The notes under the pieces: generated by a model | Databases searched by the model: none | What the model saw: only the letters and a program-made list of their open reading frames with translations | What the model was told of the DNA's origin: nothing | Assembly: GCA_023428245.1 (NCBI GenBank) | Contig: JAEYYX010000079.1 | Span: 1-39,593, forward strand | Length of the DNA stretch: 39,593 nucleotides | Source: Pseudomonadota bacterium | GTDB lineage: Bacteria; Myxococcota_A; Polyangia; Polyangiales; Polyangiaceae | Direction of reading: 5' to 3' | Made by a program: the position numbers and the translations under genes | Part shown: positions 24,113-32,559 of the stretch, piece by piece | Numbering within the stretch: position 1 is the stretch's first letter | Layout: the number at the start of each line of letters is the position of its first letter

Positions 24113-24974
24113 TGCCGCCGCGCGCCCCTGGCCTCAGCCAGCTCGCATTCGCGCAGCTTTCCTCGACGCATTTCCTAGACTGAGTGCTCGCTTCCTAGCC
24201 GACAGATTTCTCGTGCCCTGGACAAAGATGCCTGGTCTCCAGGCAGACCAGGGCCCCCTCGAGACGCTCACTGTCGATGGCAGGCGCGCCGTCGCGCTCG
24301 TCTTTGGCCAAGGCCCGCTCGTGGTCCTCTCCCATGGCTGGGCAGGTTCAGGAACCCAGCTCATCGAGCTCGGACAGACCATCGCCGAGCGCGGTTTCCG
24401 CGCCGCCGTCTTCGACGCTCCCGCGCACGGAGCGGCCCCGGGCAGGACAACCCACGCCCTGGAATTCGCCCGGTTCATCGAGCTCCTCTCCGAACGTCAC
24501 GGTCCCGCCATTGCCCTCGTCGGTCATTCACTGGGCGGTCTCGCCTGCTCCTTAGCCGCTGAGCGCATCCGTCCTCGCGCCCTCGTGCTCATCGCACCGA
24601 TGCCCTCCCTCGACTTCGCTCTCCGGGGTTTCCAAGAGAAGGTCGGATTCGGCGAGGCCGTAAGAGCGCGCCTCCTCCGAGAAGTGATCCAAAGGGCCCA
24701 GGTTGAGCCCAAAGGAGGTCGCGTCGAACCCGCACTTTTGGCTGCGGAGCGGGCCCTCATCATCCACGATCGCAAAGACCGCCACATCCCAGTCGAAGTG
24801 AGCCGTGGGCTCTCGAGGTGCATTCCAAAAAGCGAATACGTCGAAACCGAGGGCCTCGGCCATGGGCGCGTGCTCGCCGAGCCAGCCATCCAGGAGCACA
24901 TCGCGAACTTCTTGCTTCGACTCTCCAGAGAGGACCAAAGGGCCACGGCGCGCAGCTCACAGACGAGCATCTAA
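24093..24974 (+). CDS. Alpha/beta-hydrolase (esterase/lipase-like)
   Basis: 293 residues from ATG 24093, chosen because AGGAG lies nine bases upstream; an ATG at 24066 in frame has no such site. The oxyanion-hole region is SHGWAGSG (80-87), the nucleophile elbow is GHSLGG (Ser146), the acid is probably Asp229 in DRKDRHIP, and the base is His257 in GLGHGRV. This is a complete catalytic set for an ester, lactone or amide hydrolase. No signal peptide is visible, so it is cytoplasmic. It overlaps the TetR gene by 20 bases and is likely repressed by it. The 3' end overlaps the convergent SIS-domain gene by four bases. The substrate is not predictable. Confidence 0.82.
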   Translation: MSSRAHDAAARPWPQPARIRAAFLDAFPRLSARFLADRFLVPWTKMPGLQADQGPLETLTVDGRRAVALVFGQGPLVVLSHGWAGSGTQLIELGQTIAERGFRAAVFDAPAHGAAPGRTTHALEFARFIELLSERHGPAIALVGHSLGGLACSLAAERIRPRALVLIAPMPSLDFALRGFQEKVGFGEAVRARLLREVIQRAQVEPKGGRVEPALLAAERALIIHDRKDRHIPVEVSRGLSRCIPKSEYVETEGLGHGRVLAEPAIQEHIANFLLRLSREDQRATARSSQTSI

Positions 24975-26011
24975 CAAGCTTCGGGATCCTCGAGCCCATA
25001 AAGCGGACCGTCCCAGCCCTGCCCCGGCCACTGCTCGGGGCGGTCCGGCATGCGCTCGAGCAAGATCTCACTTATGACTGCGTCCACTTCGAGAGCGGAC
25101 AGCGGCGCCGGTAGGGACAGCGGTACGCTCACTGAGCGTCGACCAGCGAGCTCGAGACACGCTCGCACGCGAGCGAAGAGTGAAAGTCCCCGCGCCCCCG
25201 CGCCGTGCACCACGAGCAGAGGCGCGTCGCCTTCCTGGAGCGTCTGAAGCGGACCATGGGCGAAGCCCAGGGCATCGAAAACGGGAGGAGGAGCGCACCA
25301 GAGAGCTTCGCGCCACTTGGCCGCTTCGACCTGAACGAGATCAACGATCGGCTCTCCCACAATCAGCCCCTCCAGACCGTTCTCCGGCAAGAGGCGCGAG
25401 AGCTCGCGCCCTTGACCCTGACTCGCTTGATAGGCGAAAGCGAGCTCCCGAGGGCTCACGGCGAAAGATGGCTCCGGCCTCCCGAGTTGCTTTCCGAGCT
25501 CAAGCCCCAAGAGGTAGGCGAGAGCGCGAAACAAAGTAGGTCCGGTCAGACGAACAAGCGCACGAGGCTCGAAAGGCACTTCGAGAGGCAAGATCGTGAC
25601 GCCTTTCTCTCTGAGCTCTGTGCCGATCTCTCCTTGGATCGAGGACTCGGTCGTCACGAGCAGAGTACGCGCGTAGTCGCTCGCTCGGAAAAGCATCAAG
25701 CGGGCGTTCGGGGAAAGCCCCTGGGAAAACACAACGAGGACCCGTCTTTTCGTGTCTCTTCTTTCGAGGAAATGAGTGACGGGGCGATACGTCGACGGCA
25801 CACAGAGCTCTGCGAGGACGGCGGTCAGAAACCTCGCGGGCCCCTCCGATCCCCCGATCCCAGCGACATCAACCGCAGCGCCGCGCCTGAGCGCACGCGC
25901 AATGGGTTCAAGCGCACCGATATCGCCGAGCCCGAGCCCTTCGAGAGCCGAAGGCAGCGCCGCGCACGCTGCCTGGAACTGATGTTTCGAGCTCCTTGCG
26001 ACCAAGATCAA
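24971..26011 (-). CDS. SIS-domain (sugar isomerase fold) protein
   Basis: 346 residues from TTG 26011, overlapping the upstream cytochrome gene as TTGA with AAGGAG four bases before the start. The first SIS half (about 30-165) has VDVAGIGGSEGPARFLTAVLAEL and VLVVFSQGLSPNARLML, the Ser/Gly-rich phosphosugar-binding style of GlmS/AgaS relatives. The second half (about 205-320) has LEGLIVGEP and EALWCAPPPVFDALGFAHGPLQ, again like the GlmS isomerase lobe. There is no glutaminase domain. Proteins of this form bind or isomerise phosphosugars or act as sensors. Coupling to a membrane cytochrome fusion is unexpected and no pathway is evident. Confidence 0.7.
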   Translation of the reverse strand: MILVARSSKHQFQAACAALPSALEGLGLGDIGALEPIARALRRGAAVDVAGIGGSEGPARFLTAVLAELCVPSTYRPVTHFLERRDTKRRVLVVFSQGLSPNARLMLFRASDYARTLLVTTESSIQGEIGTELREKGVTILPLEVPFEPRALVRLTGPTLFRALAYLLGLELGKQLGRPEPSFAVSPRELAFAYQASQGQGRELSRLLPENGLEGLIVGEPIVDLVQVEAAKWREALWCAPPPVFDALGFAHGPLQTLQEGDAPLLVVHGAGARGLSLFARVRACLELAGRRSVSVPLSLPAPLSALEVDAVISEILLERMPDRPEQWPGQGWDGPLYGLEDPEAC

Positions 26012-27573
26012 TGCGCTCCTTCTGAACCGGGGTCCTTTTTGAATTTCTGCATCGCGCGCAAGAACTGAACCAGCGCGGAGAGGTCGTCGTGGGAGAGGTC
26101 GGTATGAGAAGGCATTGACCCGTAACGGAAGGCCCGAGGATCGCGGATATACGCGATGACATCTGCCTCGGCGCGATACTCAAGGATGTTCCTCGGCACG
26201 TTGAGATCGGGGCCCACCTTTCCGCCCGCTTGGTTCAGGGCGTGGCAGCGGATGCATCGACTCTCAAAGAGCTCTTCCCCCCGCCGCTCGAGACTCCCCT
26301 CAGCGAATCCATCCTGCGGCCCAAAGCGCAGCTTCTCTGCGCCCACCATCCTGAGCGCGACGACGCTGTAGGGGCGCGGGTGCGTCGTGAGATCCGTGTG
26401 CTTTTCGCCCTGCCAGACGAGATAGAGAGGACCCGGATCGGAGGCGCGAGGACCAATCGGCGAAAAGGACGGAAGCTCCGCGTCCGCGTAGACCAAAAAC
26501 GCGCTTTCGCGCGCGAGCTGGCTCAGCGGGAGCCGCACTTCATATCCGTCGACCGCGCGAAACTCCACTTCGCCGCCCTCAGCCTGTCCAGGAAAAGCCC
26601 AGGCCAAGAGCTCCGAGGCCGGCCAGCCCCAGAACACTTTGTGAGCCGAGTAATAGGGATCGAACGTCTCCACCTTCTTGCCGCCCCCGAGCGCCTTCTC
26701 CACCTCACGGAGGGTTACCTCGCGCCCCCCGTCGCCGGGGTCCCCAAGTCGGACAAGCGCGCTCGCGGGGGCTGACTTCGAATCGCCTGATGACACTGTC
26801 TTCCCATCCCCGCACGGCGTCGGAGCGCCGGTGGCGCGAGAACATCCCAAGAAAGTTACCGCGAGAGCTATCACAGAGAGCATTGACGCCATCGAGAGAC
26901 GCTGGGCGCGCAAGCGGCGAGCGGTCGCACGGTAGTCCACGAACACGACGAAAGCACCGTAGTAAAGCACGTTAGGAATGACGCGGATCAGGTAGCCGAC
27001 GTCGAAGCCAGCGACAATGATGATATCGGCAGCCGCCCATAGGCAGTAGTAAGTGAGCGCATACATAGCCACGTCGCGCGCGAGCTGGGCGCCCGTTTCA
27101 CTCGGCGTCTTGGGCTGACGCAAGATCAGAGCGATGAGCAGCACAATGAACAAGAGCTCATAAACGAGGAACGTGTGGCGCACGTTTGCGAACCACTCTG
27201 GGAAAATCTGCGTGAGGAGACCCTGAAGGAGTGGTACGACTAAGCTCATCGCGAAAGCCGCGATCCCTGTCCGATGGGGAAAACCGTGCAGGCGAAACAC
27301 AAGATAGAGAACGCGAAAGTCACCCAAGATGACAAAAACGATCGCTATCGCTTGGGCGAGCGAGGGAGAGATCGAAGCGCGCTCGATGATGCTGTCGGTC
27401 GTGAAGGTCGCATCGAGCAGCGTTCCGAGCGTCACCAGCTTCAAATAGGGCGCGAGGAAAGCGGGGCTCTCGAGCCCAGACAGCGAACGAAAGCGAAAGG
27501 CAAGGTAGAGAAGCGGGATCGCCCACAGCATCACGGGGTGCTGAAAGAAGCTCCCGTAGAACTCTTGGAACAT
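26008..27573 (-). CDS. Membrane protein-lipobox-cytochrome c fusion
   Basis: 521 residues from ATG 27573; an in-frame TTG at 27609 is possible. Residues 1-213 contain about seven membrane helices that I cannot assign to a family. After a basic loop (TARRLRAQRLS) an eighth hydrophobic stretch at 228-243 ends in TFLGC, a good lipobox (Cys244). A periplasmic region follows (about 285-410); its GYEVRLPLSQLARESAFLVYA and GPLYLVWQGE stretches vaguely recall sulfite-oxidase-like molybdopterin proteins. The C-terminus (about 425-510) is a class I cytochrome c with CIRCH (Cys440, Cys443, His444) and axial Met487 in YGSMPSH. It looks like two genes fused in frame, and the role would be in electron transfer at the inner membrane. 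It is divergent from the CarF-like gene. Confidence 0.75.
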   Translation of the reverse strand: MFQEFYGSFFQHPVMLWAIPLLYLAFRFRSLSGLESPAFLAPYLKLVTLGTLLDATFTTDSIIERASISPSLAQAIAIVFVILGDFRVLYLVFRLHGFPHRTGIAAFAMSLVVPLLQGLLTQIFPEWFANVRHTFLVYELLFIVLLIALILRQPKTPSETGAQLARDVAMYALTYYCLWAAADIIIVAGFDVGYLIRVIPNVLYYGAFVVFVDYRATARRLRAQRLSMASMLSVIALAVTFLGCSRATGAPTPCGDGKTVSSGDSKSAPASALVRLGDPGDGGREVTLREVEKALGGGKKVETFDPYYSAHKVFWGWPASELLAWAFPGQAEGGEVEFRAVDGYEVRLPLSQLARESAFLVYADAELPSFSPIGPRASDPGPLYLVWQGEKHTDLTTHPRPYSVVALRMVGAEKLRFGPQDGFAEGSLERRGEELFESRCIRCHALNQAGGKVGPDLNVPRNILEYRAEADVIAYIRDPRAFRYGSMPSHTDLSHDDLSALVQFLRAMQKFKKDPGSEGAH

Positions 27574-27615
27574 CGCCCCGAGCGTCCATCGCCGCGCTCC
27601 GCGAAACAAGGAGCA

Positions 27616-28326
27616 TTGTGTCAGAAGGAGGAGCGCCCCGGCGCTCAGGCGCCCTGGGTTCGAGCTCTCGAGACGCTCAGCTTCCTTGCATTCATTGCGC
27701 TCTTCTCATGGGGTTCAGTTCGTGCCCTGCTCTTGGGTTGTGCGCTCCCGCTCGAGGAAGCGCTCACCCTCGCGCCGCTCAGCATCACCATTGCCTGGCT
27801 CCTCTCTGACTTGCTGAGTGGATTGATTCACTTCGCCGGAGACCGCATCGGACATGCCCACTGGCCGCTCTTAGGTCCAGGCTTCATCGCTCCCTTCCGC
27901 GAGCACCACAGCTCCCCCAGAGCGATCTTGACCCATGGGCTCTGCGAACGCATGGGTTCGCACGCCCTCGGCACAACTCCACTTCTCGTCGGAGCTCTTC
28001 TCATTGGTGACGCTTCGGATCCCGGGTCGGTCACCGCGCTCCATTTCGGACTCGTGTTCTTCCTGATGAGCCTCTCGTTTTGGCTCGTGCTGACAGGTCA
28101 GATTCACGTCTGGGCTCATCAGCGCGCCGTTCCAGGCTGGGTGCGCAAGGCGCAGACCATGGGCCTCGTGCTCTCTCCCGAGCAGCACGCGTGCCACCAC
28201 AGAGGCGCCCACCGAAGCCACTATTGCATCACAAGTGGTTTCTGGGATCGGGCGTTCCTCGGAGGTCTCCGAACAAGGGACAGTCAAACAGAAAGCAAGA
28301 CTGAGCCTGAGTGGAGCGGCAGCTGA
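27616..28326 (+). CDS. carF: CarF/PEDS1 (TMEM189/FAD4)-family lipid desaturase
   Basis: 236 residues from TTG 27616; the start is uncertain and AAGGAG is only two bases away. Four hydrophobic segments surround the His-rich motifs of the family. These are IHFAGD with HAH (His72, Asp76, His80, His82), PFREHHSSP (His97, His98), QIHVWAHQ (His164, His168) and SPEQHACHHRGAHRSHYCITSG (His191, 194, 195, 199, 202). This pattern is that of plasmanylethanolamine desaturase (human TMEM189, Myxococcus CarF), which makes the vinyl-ether bond of plasmalogens, and of plant FAD4. In Myxococcus, CarF is needed for light-induced carotenoid synthesis. Whether this member uses ether lipids or acyl lipids cannot be told. 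It is close to a redox fusion protein that might supply electrons. Confidence 0.75.
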   Translation: MCQKEERPGAQAPWVRALETLSFLAFIALFSWGSVRALLLGCALPLEEALTLAPLSITIAWLLSDLLSGLIHFAGDRIGHAHWPLLGPGFIAPFREHHSSPRAILTHGLCERMGSHALGTTPLLVGALLIGDASDPGSVTALHFGLVFFLMSLSFWLVLTGQIHVWAHQRAVPGWVRKAQTMGLVLSPEQHACHHRGAHRSHYCITSGFWDRAFLGGLRTRDSQTESKTEPEWSGS

Positions 28327-28356
28327 GCGCGCCACGAGCCGCTGAGCGCGCCACGA
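28322..28356. repeat. 16-bp direct repeat at the end of the CarF-like gene
   Basis: gctgagcgcgccacga occurs at 28322-28337 and again at 28341-28356, with a 19-base period. The first copy overlaps the stop codon of the desaturase gene. Too short for an attachment site call; perhaps a slippage duplication. Confidence 0.85.
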
Positions 28357-28690
28357 AACGAAACAGGCCGCCATGTTTCCGAAGCCCCAGGCTCCTCGGC
28401 CAATTCCGGCCCCGTAATAGGGGGGCCGGGCTGGTCGGGGCGAAAAACGAAAGATTCCCGCGGGCTTCCGCTCGGCGGTCCGCGACACGGGGAGCGAGAG
28501 GCGCACCCAGCCCGACCCTAGAAGACCTGTCTGCAATTCCGCACAGCTCTCGCGGCTGCGTCTGCAGATTCCGACAGCTGAGCTGTTTGAGAGTCAGCGA
28601 ATAGGAACACATTTCGGTCCCACAACGAGAATCGTTCCCGCTAGGTTGGTTCCTGCTTGCACAGTGTTCAATCTGTGGGGATATCTTTGA
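28327..28690. other. Intergenic region without recognised gene
   Basis: Between the CarF-like gene and a small open frame there are 364 bases with no convincing gene on either strand; open minus-strand frames here are Arg/Ser-rich and lack family resemblance. It holds the direct repeat, a GC-rich hairpin, and from about 28590 an A/T-richer stretch that probably includes the promoter of the SulP-carbonic anhydrase gene. No clear boxes could be fixed. Confidence 0.5.
28406..28429. repeat. GC-rich hairpin downstream of the CarF-like gene
   Basis: CCGGCCCC (28406-28413) pairs perfectly with GGGGCCGG (28422-28429) around an eight-base loop, 80 bases after the desaturase stop. No T-run follows on either strand, so it is not a standard intrinsic terminator; it may stabilise the 3' end or act with Rho. 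Confidence 0.5.
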
Positions 28691-28864
28691 ATGTCGGTGA
28701 AGCGCGACGTGCACAACGCTGAGCTCGTCGAAATCCGCATCGCGAGTGAGTCGCGAGCCGATGCGCAAACCGAAGTTGGCTTCGAACGCGGTCGAGTCGA
28801 CCTCACGCTCTCCCTTCGGCCTGAAGAGTCGGTCACCGCCCCCTTTCCCGAACCAAGAACTTGA
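28691..28864 (+). CDS. Possible small protein or upstream ORF of the SulP-CA gene
   Basis: An ATG-started frame of 57 codons ends in TGA two bases before the ATG of the transporter-carbonic anhydrase gene. The product is hydrophilic and charged (begins MSVKRDVHNAELVEIRIASE), with no signal peptide, membrane helix or known motif. A GGGG lies 11 bases upstream in an AT-rich context. Third-position GC is only about 64 percent, lower than in the surrounding genes, which argues against strong coding selection. The tight junction would allow translational coupling or attenuation of the downstream gene. I am unsure whether it is translated. Confidence 0.3.
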   Translation: MSVKRDVHNAELVEIRIASESRADAQTEVGFERGRVDLTLSLRPEESVTAPFPEPRT

Positions 28865-28866
28865 CG

Positions 28867-31122
28867 ATGCTCAAAGCCCTTTCGAAAGACTTTCCCTCCG
28901 GTAGCGTGACGTTCCTGGTCGCGCTCCCCTTGTGCCTCGGCATAGCGCTAGCGTCCGGGGCTCCCCTCTTCTCTGGTCTGCTCGCTGGCATCATCGGCGG
29001 CGTCGTCGTCGGCGCGCTCAGCGGCTCCCATACGAGCGTCAGCGGCCCGGCGGCCGGCCTGACTGCGATCGTCGCTACCCAAATCGCAACGCTCGGCTCA
29101 TTCCGCGCCTTCCTCGCCGCCACCGTCATCGCAGGAGCTTTCCAGCTTGTGCTGGGTTTGGTGCGAGCCGGTTTCATTGCGCACTTCTTCCCCTCCGCGG
29201 TCGTCAAAGGCCTGCTCGCTGCCATCGGCGTCATCCTGATTCTGAAGCAGATCCCCCACGTGATCGGCCACGACCCGGACCCCATAGGGGACATGGCGTT
29301 CGAACAGGCCGATCGCGAAAACACCTTCACCGAGGTGCTCGCTTCGTTCGTCGACGTCCAATACACAGCTCTCATCATCGGACTCGTCTCGATCGGACTC
29401 TTGCTCGTCTGGGACAAAGTCGCCCTGCTCAAGCGGACAAAGATCCCGGCCCCGCTCGCTGTCGTCGCGTTCGGTATCGTCCTCACCAAGGCGCTTTCCT
29501 CCCTCGGAGGCCCCTTCGAACTCGCTACGACGCACCTCGTCCAGGTGCCCGTACTCGAAGACAAGTCGGCATTCTTTGACCTCCTGATCGCCCCTGACTT
29601 CAGCGCTCTGACGAGCGGCGCAACCTATATGGCAGCGATGACGCTCGCGATCGTCGCCTCGCTCGAGACCCTTTTGAACCTCGAGGCCGTCGATGCCCTC
29701 GATCCGAAGCAGCGCCGTTCACCGGCGAGCCGTGAGCTCGTGGCTCAAGGTATCGGCAACATGACCTCGGGGCTTCTCGGCGGTTTGCCGATCACCAGCG
29801 TCGTGGTGCGCGGAAGCGTCAACGTGGGCGCCGGTGCAGAAACCAAGATGAGCGCCATCATTCACGGCGTCCTGCTTCTGCTCTGCGTGCTCTTCTTGCC
29901 CACGCTGCTCAACACGATCCCGCTCTCGGCCCTCGCGGCCATCCTGGTCGTGACGGGCTTCAAGCTCGCGAGCCCGGCGCTCTTCGTCAGCATGGCGCGT
30001 GGCGGAAAGGCTCAGCTCGTGCCCTTCCTCGCGACGGTGGCTGCGATCGTCCTCACGGACATGCTCAAGGGCATCGTGATCGGTCTCGTCATCTCGGTCG
30101 CCTTCATTCTCTACAGTAACTCCCGCCGCCCCGTGAGGAGGCTCGTCGAGAAGCGCGCCGGCTACGATCTTGTGCGCATCGAGTTCGTGGAACAAGTCAG
30201 CTTCCTGGGACGCTCGGTGCTCGAGCGAGCGCTGGATGAGGTCCCCCGCGGCAGCCATGTGCTCCTCGACGCCCGCTCGGCTGACTACATCGATCCCGAC
30301 ATCCTAACCTACCTCTCCGACTTCGTGCACCATCACGCACCCGCTCACGACCTCAAGGTCAGCATGATCGGCCTCGAGCGCTATCGCTCGGACCTGGCCG
30401 ATGTCATCCTGTTCCAAGAGCACGTCACCCGCGGTGTGCAGCGCAACATGAACCCCACCCAGGTGCTCGAGCTCTTGAAGCAAGGCAACGAGCGGTTCCT
30501 CAGGGGTGAGAACTTCCGTCACGACGCAGCGCGCCAAATCGCCGGCACGGCCGCCGCTCAGTCGCCGCTCGCCGTGGTCGTCGGTTGTATCGACAGCCGC
30601 GCGCCCGCCGAGATCCTGTTCGACGCCAGCATCGGAGACATCTTCAGCGTCCGCGTCGCTGGCAACGTAGCTCGCGAGAAGGTCATGGGCAGCGTCGAGT
30701 ATGCGTGCGCGGCCGCCGGTGCGAAGCTCGTCGTGATCATGGGCCACACGCGCTGCGGTGCTGTCACGGCGGCGGTTGAAGATCTTGGAGAGGCTACAAG
30801 CGTCGGAACTAAGCTCGGCTGCCAGCACATCGACGTCCTCGTCGATGAGATCCAAAAGTCGATCGACGACGACCTCGCTCACCAAATCCAGAACGAGGAT
30901 CGCGCGCAGTTCGTCGATCAAGTCGCCCGCCGCAACGTCAACCGCACCATGGACAACCTCGTCACCCAAAGTCCCAAGCTCCACGATCTGATGGAACAAG
31001 GAGCGATCGCGATCGTCTGCGCCATGTATGACGTCGCGAGCGGGACCGTCGAGTTCGGTGAGCTCAACGCGCACCTGCCTGTCGCTCGAGCGCCCCGCGT
31101 ATTCCAAGCGCAGGCCTCCTGA
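28867..31122 (+). CDS. SulP-family anion transporter fused to beta-carbonic anhydrase
   Basis: 751 residues from ATG 28867. Residues 1-425 form the SulP membrane domain of 10-14 helices (PSGSVTFLVALPLCLGIALASG, SGPAAGLTAI). A STAS-like cytoplasmic domain follows (about 430-530). The C-terminal 210 residues are a beta-class carbonic anhydrase: zinc ligands Cys574, His627 and Cys630, and the Asp576/Arg578 dyad in CIDSR. All catalytic residues are present, so the enzyme half should be active. The fusion would couple bicarbonate movement across the inner membrane to CO2/bicarbonate interconversion; such SulP-CA fusions are known in several bacteria and are predicted bicarbonate transporters. A strong terminator follows. 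Transport direction and ions are not shown by sequence. Confidence 0.9.
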   Translation: MLKALSKDFPSGSVTFLVALPLCLGIALASGAPLFSGLLAGIIGGVVVGALSGSHTSVSGPAAGLTAIVATQIATLGSFRAFLAATVIAGAFQLVLGLVRAGFIAHFFPSAVVKGLLAAIGVILILKQIPHVIGHDPDPIGDMAFEQADRENTFTEVLASFVDVQYTALIIGLVSIGLLLVWDKVALLKRTKIPAPLAVVAFGIVLTKALSSLGGPFELATTHLVQVPVLEDKSAFFDLLIAPDFSALTSGATYMAAMTLAIVASLETLLNLEAVDALDPKQRRSPASRELVAQGIGNMTSGLLGGLPITSVVVRGSVNVGAGAETKMSAIIHGVLLLLCVLFLPTLLNTIPLSALAAILVVTGFKLASPALFVSMARGGKAQLVPFLATVAAIVLTDMLKGIVIGLVISVAFILYSNSRRPVRRLVEKRAGYDLVRIEFVEQVSFLGRSVLERALDEVPRGSHVLLDARSADYIDPDILTYLSDFVHHHAPAHDLKVSMIGLERYRSDLADVILFQEHVTRGVQRNMNPTQVLELLKQGNERFLRGENFRHDAARQIAGTAAAQSPLAVVVGCIDSRAPAEILFDASIGDIFSVRVAGNVAREKVMGSVEYACAAAGAKLVVIMGHTRCGAVTAAVEDLGEATSVGTKLGCQHIDVLVDEIQKSIDDDLAHQIQNEDRAQFVDQVARRNVNRTMDNLVTQSPKLHDLMEQGAIAIVCAMYDVASGTVEFGELNAHLPVARAPRVFQAQAS

Positions 31123-31153
31123 CCTACCCCCCCTCCGTCACCGATAACAGAAA

Positions 31154-31204
31154 GAGCCCCGGCCTCCACCTTTCCCGGCGGGGCACCGGGGCTCCGGCTT
31201 TTTT
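31154..31204 (+). terminator. Intrinsic terminator of the SulP-CA gene
   Basis: A 9-bp stem GAGCCCCGG/CCGGGGCTC (31154-31162 and 31186-31194) is followed after four bases by a T-run (31199-31204). It lies between two convergent genes. The minus strand reads CTTTCTGTT after the stem, so weak termination in that direction is possible too. Confidence 0.8.
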
Positions 31205-31242
31205 GAGGAGCTTTCTGCCGCCCTCGAGGCAATCAGGCCCCG

Positions 31243-31932
31243 TCACGCGGGGATCTGCTGACCCCGTTGAACGGCCGGACGCGCCAAGAAGGCCTCGAGC
31301 ACCCGCTCGACCTCAGGGAAGTCCGAAAAGCCGATCAGATCCCCAGCCTGATAGAACGAAAGCAATCCGTTCACCCAAGGGAAGATTGCGATGTCCACCA
31401 AGGAGAACTCGTCTCCTAACATGTACTTTCGGCCGCGAAGGTGTCCGTTGAGCACCGAGATCAAGCGCCGCGACTCCGCTGCGTAACGGTCGAGGGGCCG
31501 CTTGTCTTCGATCTCACGCCCCGCAAACTTGTAGAAGAACCCGAGCTGCCCAAACATCGGGCCGATCCCGGCCACCTGGAACATGAGCCACTCGAGACCT
31601 TCGTAGTACTTGTCCCGCGGCAAGAGCTGGCCGGTTTTCTCAGCCAGGTAGAGGAGGATCGCCCCCGACTCGAACAGGGCGATCGGTTTCCCGCCGGGAC
31701 CGTTTGGATCGACGATGGCCGGGATGCGCCCGTTGGGGTTCAGGGAGAGGAACTCTTCGCTCTTCTGCTCTTGAGAGCCGAAGTCGACCCGGTGCGCCTC
31801 GTAAGGCAGCCCTACCTCCTCGAGGAAGATCGAAACCTTCACCCCGTTCGGGGTCGGAAAGGAATAGAGCTGCAGCCGGTCAGGGAAGGACGGAGGCCAT
31901 TTTCTTGTGACGGGGAATGATGAGAGATCCAT
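31243..31932 (-). CDS. Glutathione S-transferase, YghU/YfcG (Nu-class) like
   Basis: 229 residues from ATG 31932; GTG 31947 in frame would add five. The thioredoxin-fold half (about 20-105) contains LYSFPTPNGVKVSIFLEEVGLPYE with the TPNG motif typical of YghU-type enzymes, and the cis-Pro region NGRIPAIVDP. The ESGAILLYLAEK glutathione-binding segment follows. The C-terminal half is all-helical, with the conserved DEFSLVDIAIFPWV capping motif. Members of this class often act as disulfide or peroxide reductases using two glutathiones. It is third in a NhaA-Dps-GST run on the minus strand, which suggests an oxidative or pH stress role. Cytoplasmic. Confidence 0.85.
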   Translation of the reverse strand: MDLSSFPVTRKWPPSFPDRLQLYSFPTPNGVKVSIFLEEVGLPYEAHRVDFGSQEQKSEEFLSLNPNGRIPAIVDPNGPGGKPIALFESGAILLYLAEKTGQLLPRDKYYEGLEWLMFQVAGIGPMFGQLGFFYKFAGREIEDKRPLDRYAAESRRLISVLNGHLRGRKYMLGDEFSLVDIAIFPWVNGLLSFYQAGDLIGFSDFPEVERVLEAFLARPAVQRGQQIPA

Positions 31933-31977
31933 AACCTTTTCGTCCACCCTGAGGCAGAAATGGGCTTTTTTTCGATC

Positions 31978-32448
31978 TTACTTTTCGAGCAGACTTCGCA
32001 GCATCCAGGCAGTTTTCTCGTGGATCTGCATGCGCTGGGTCAAGAGGTCACAGGTCGGCTGATCGCTCACGGATTCTGCGAGCTTGAAGACCTGTCGCGC
32101 GGTGCGCGCAACGGTCTCGTGCCCAGCAACGAGCTTCGCTACCATCTCTTCGGCCTTCGGCACGCCGGGCTCCTCGGGAATGGCCGAGAGGCGGCTGAAA
32201 TCAGCGTAGGTACCCGGGGCGGGGAAACCGAGGGCGCGAATACGCTCCGCCACGAGGTCGACCGCCAAGGCCAGCTCATTGTAGTGCGTCTCGAACATGA
32301 GGTGCAGCGTCTGGAACATCGGGCCCGTCACGTTCCAGTGGTAATTGTGAGTCTTGAGGTAGAGGGTATATGTATCCGCCAGGACTCTCGAAAGCCCTCC
32401 AGCGATCTCTTCTCGCTTACCCGCCTCGATTCCAATGTCAATGTTCAT
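31978..32448 (-). CDS. dps: Dps-family ferritin-like DNA-protection protein
   Basis: 156 residues, normal length. The intersubunit ferroxidase ligands are all present: His37 and His49 from one subunit, Asp64 and Glu68 from the other, matching E. coli Dps His51/His63/Asp78/Glu82. HNYHWNVTGPMFQTLH is the family hallmark. The protein should form a dodecamer that oxidises ferrous iron with peroxide and stores it as ferric mineral. The N-terminal tail is short and has little positive charge, so strong DNA binding is not certain. A good AAGGAG lies nine bases before ATG 32448. GST follows downstream after 45 bases, so the two may be co-transcribed. Confidence 0.92.
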   Translation of the reverse strand: MNIDIGIEAGKREEIAGGLSRVLADTYTLYLKTHNYHWNVTGPMFQTLHLMFETHYNELALAVDLVAERIRALGFPAPGTYADFSRLSAIPEEPGVPKAEEMVAKLVAGHETVARTARQVFKLAESVSDQPTCDLLTQRMQIHEKTAWMLRSLLEK

Positions 32449-32559
32449 CGTTTCCGCTCCTTTCCCTTTGATTTAGGCCGGCTGCAGGCGAAAGCAAGCG
32501 GCAGGCAGTCCTCGCTCACTGGACGCCTCTCCATCAGGAGCTCAGCGGACCTCGCCCTC

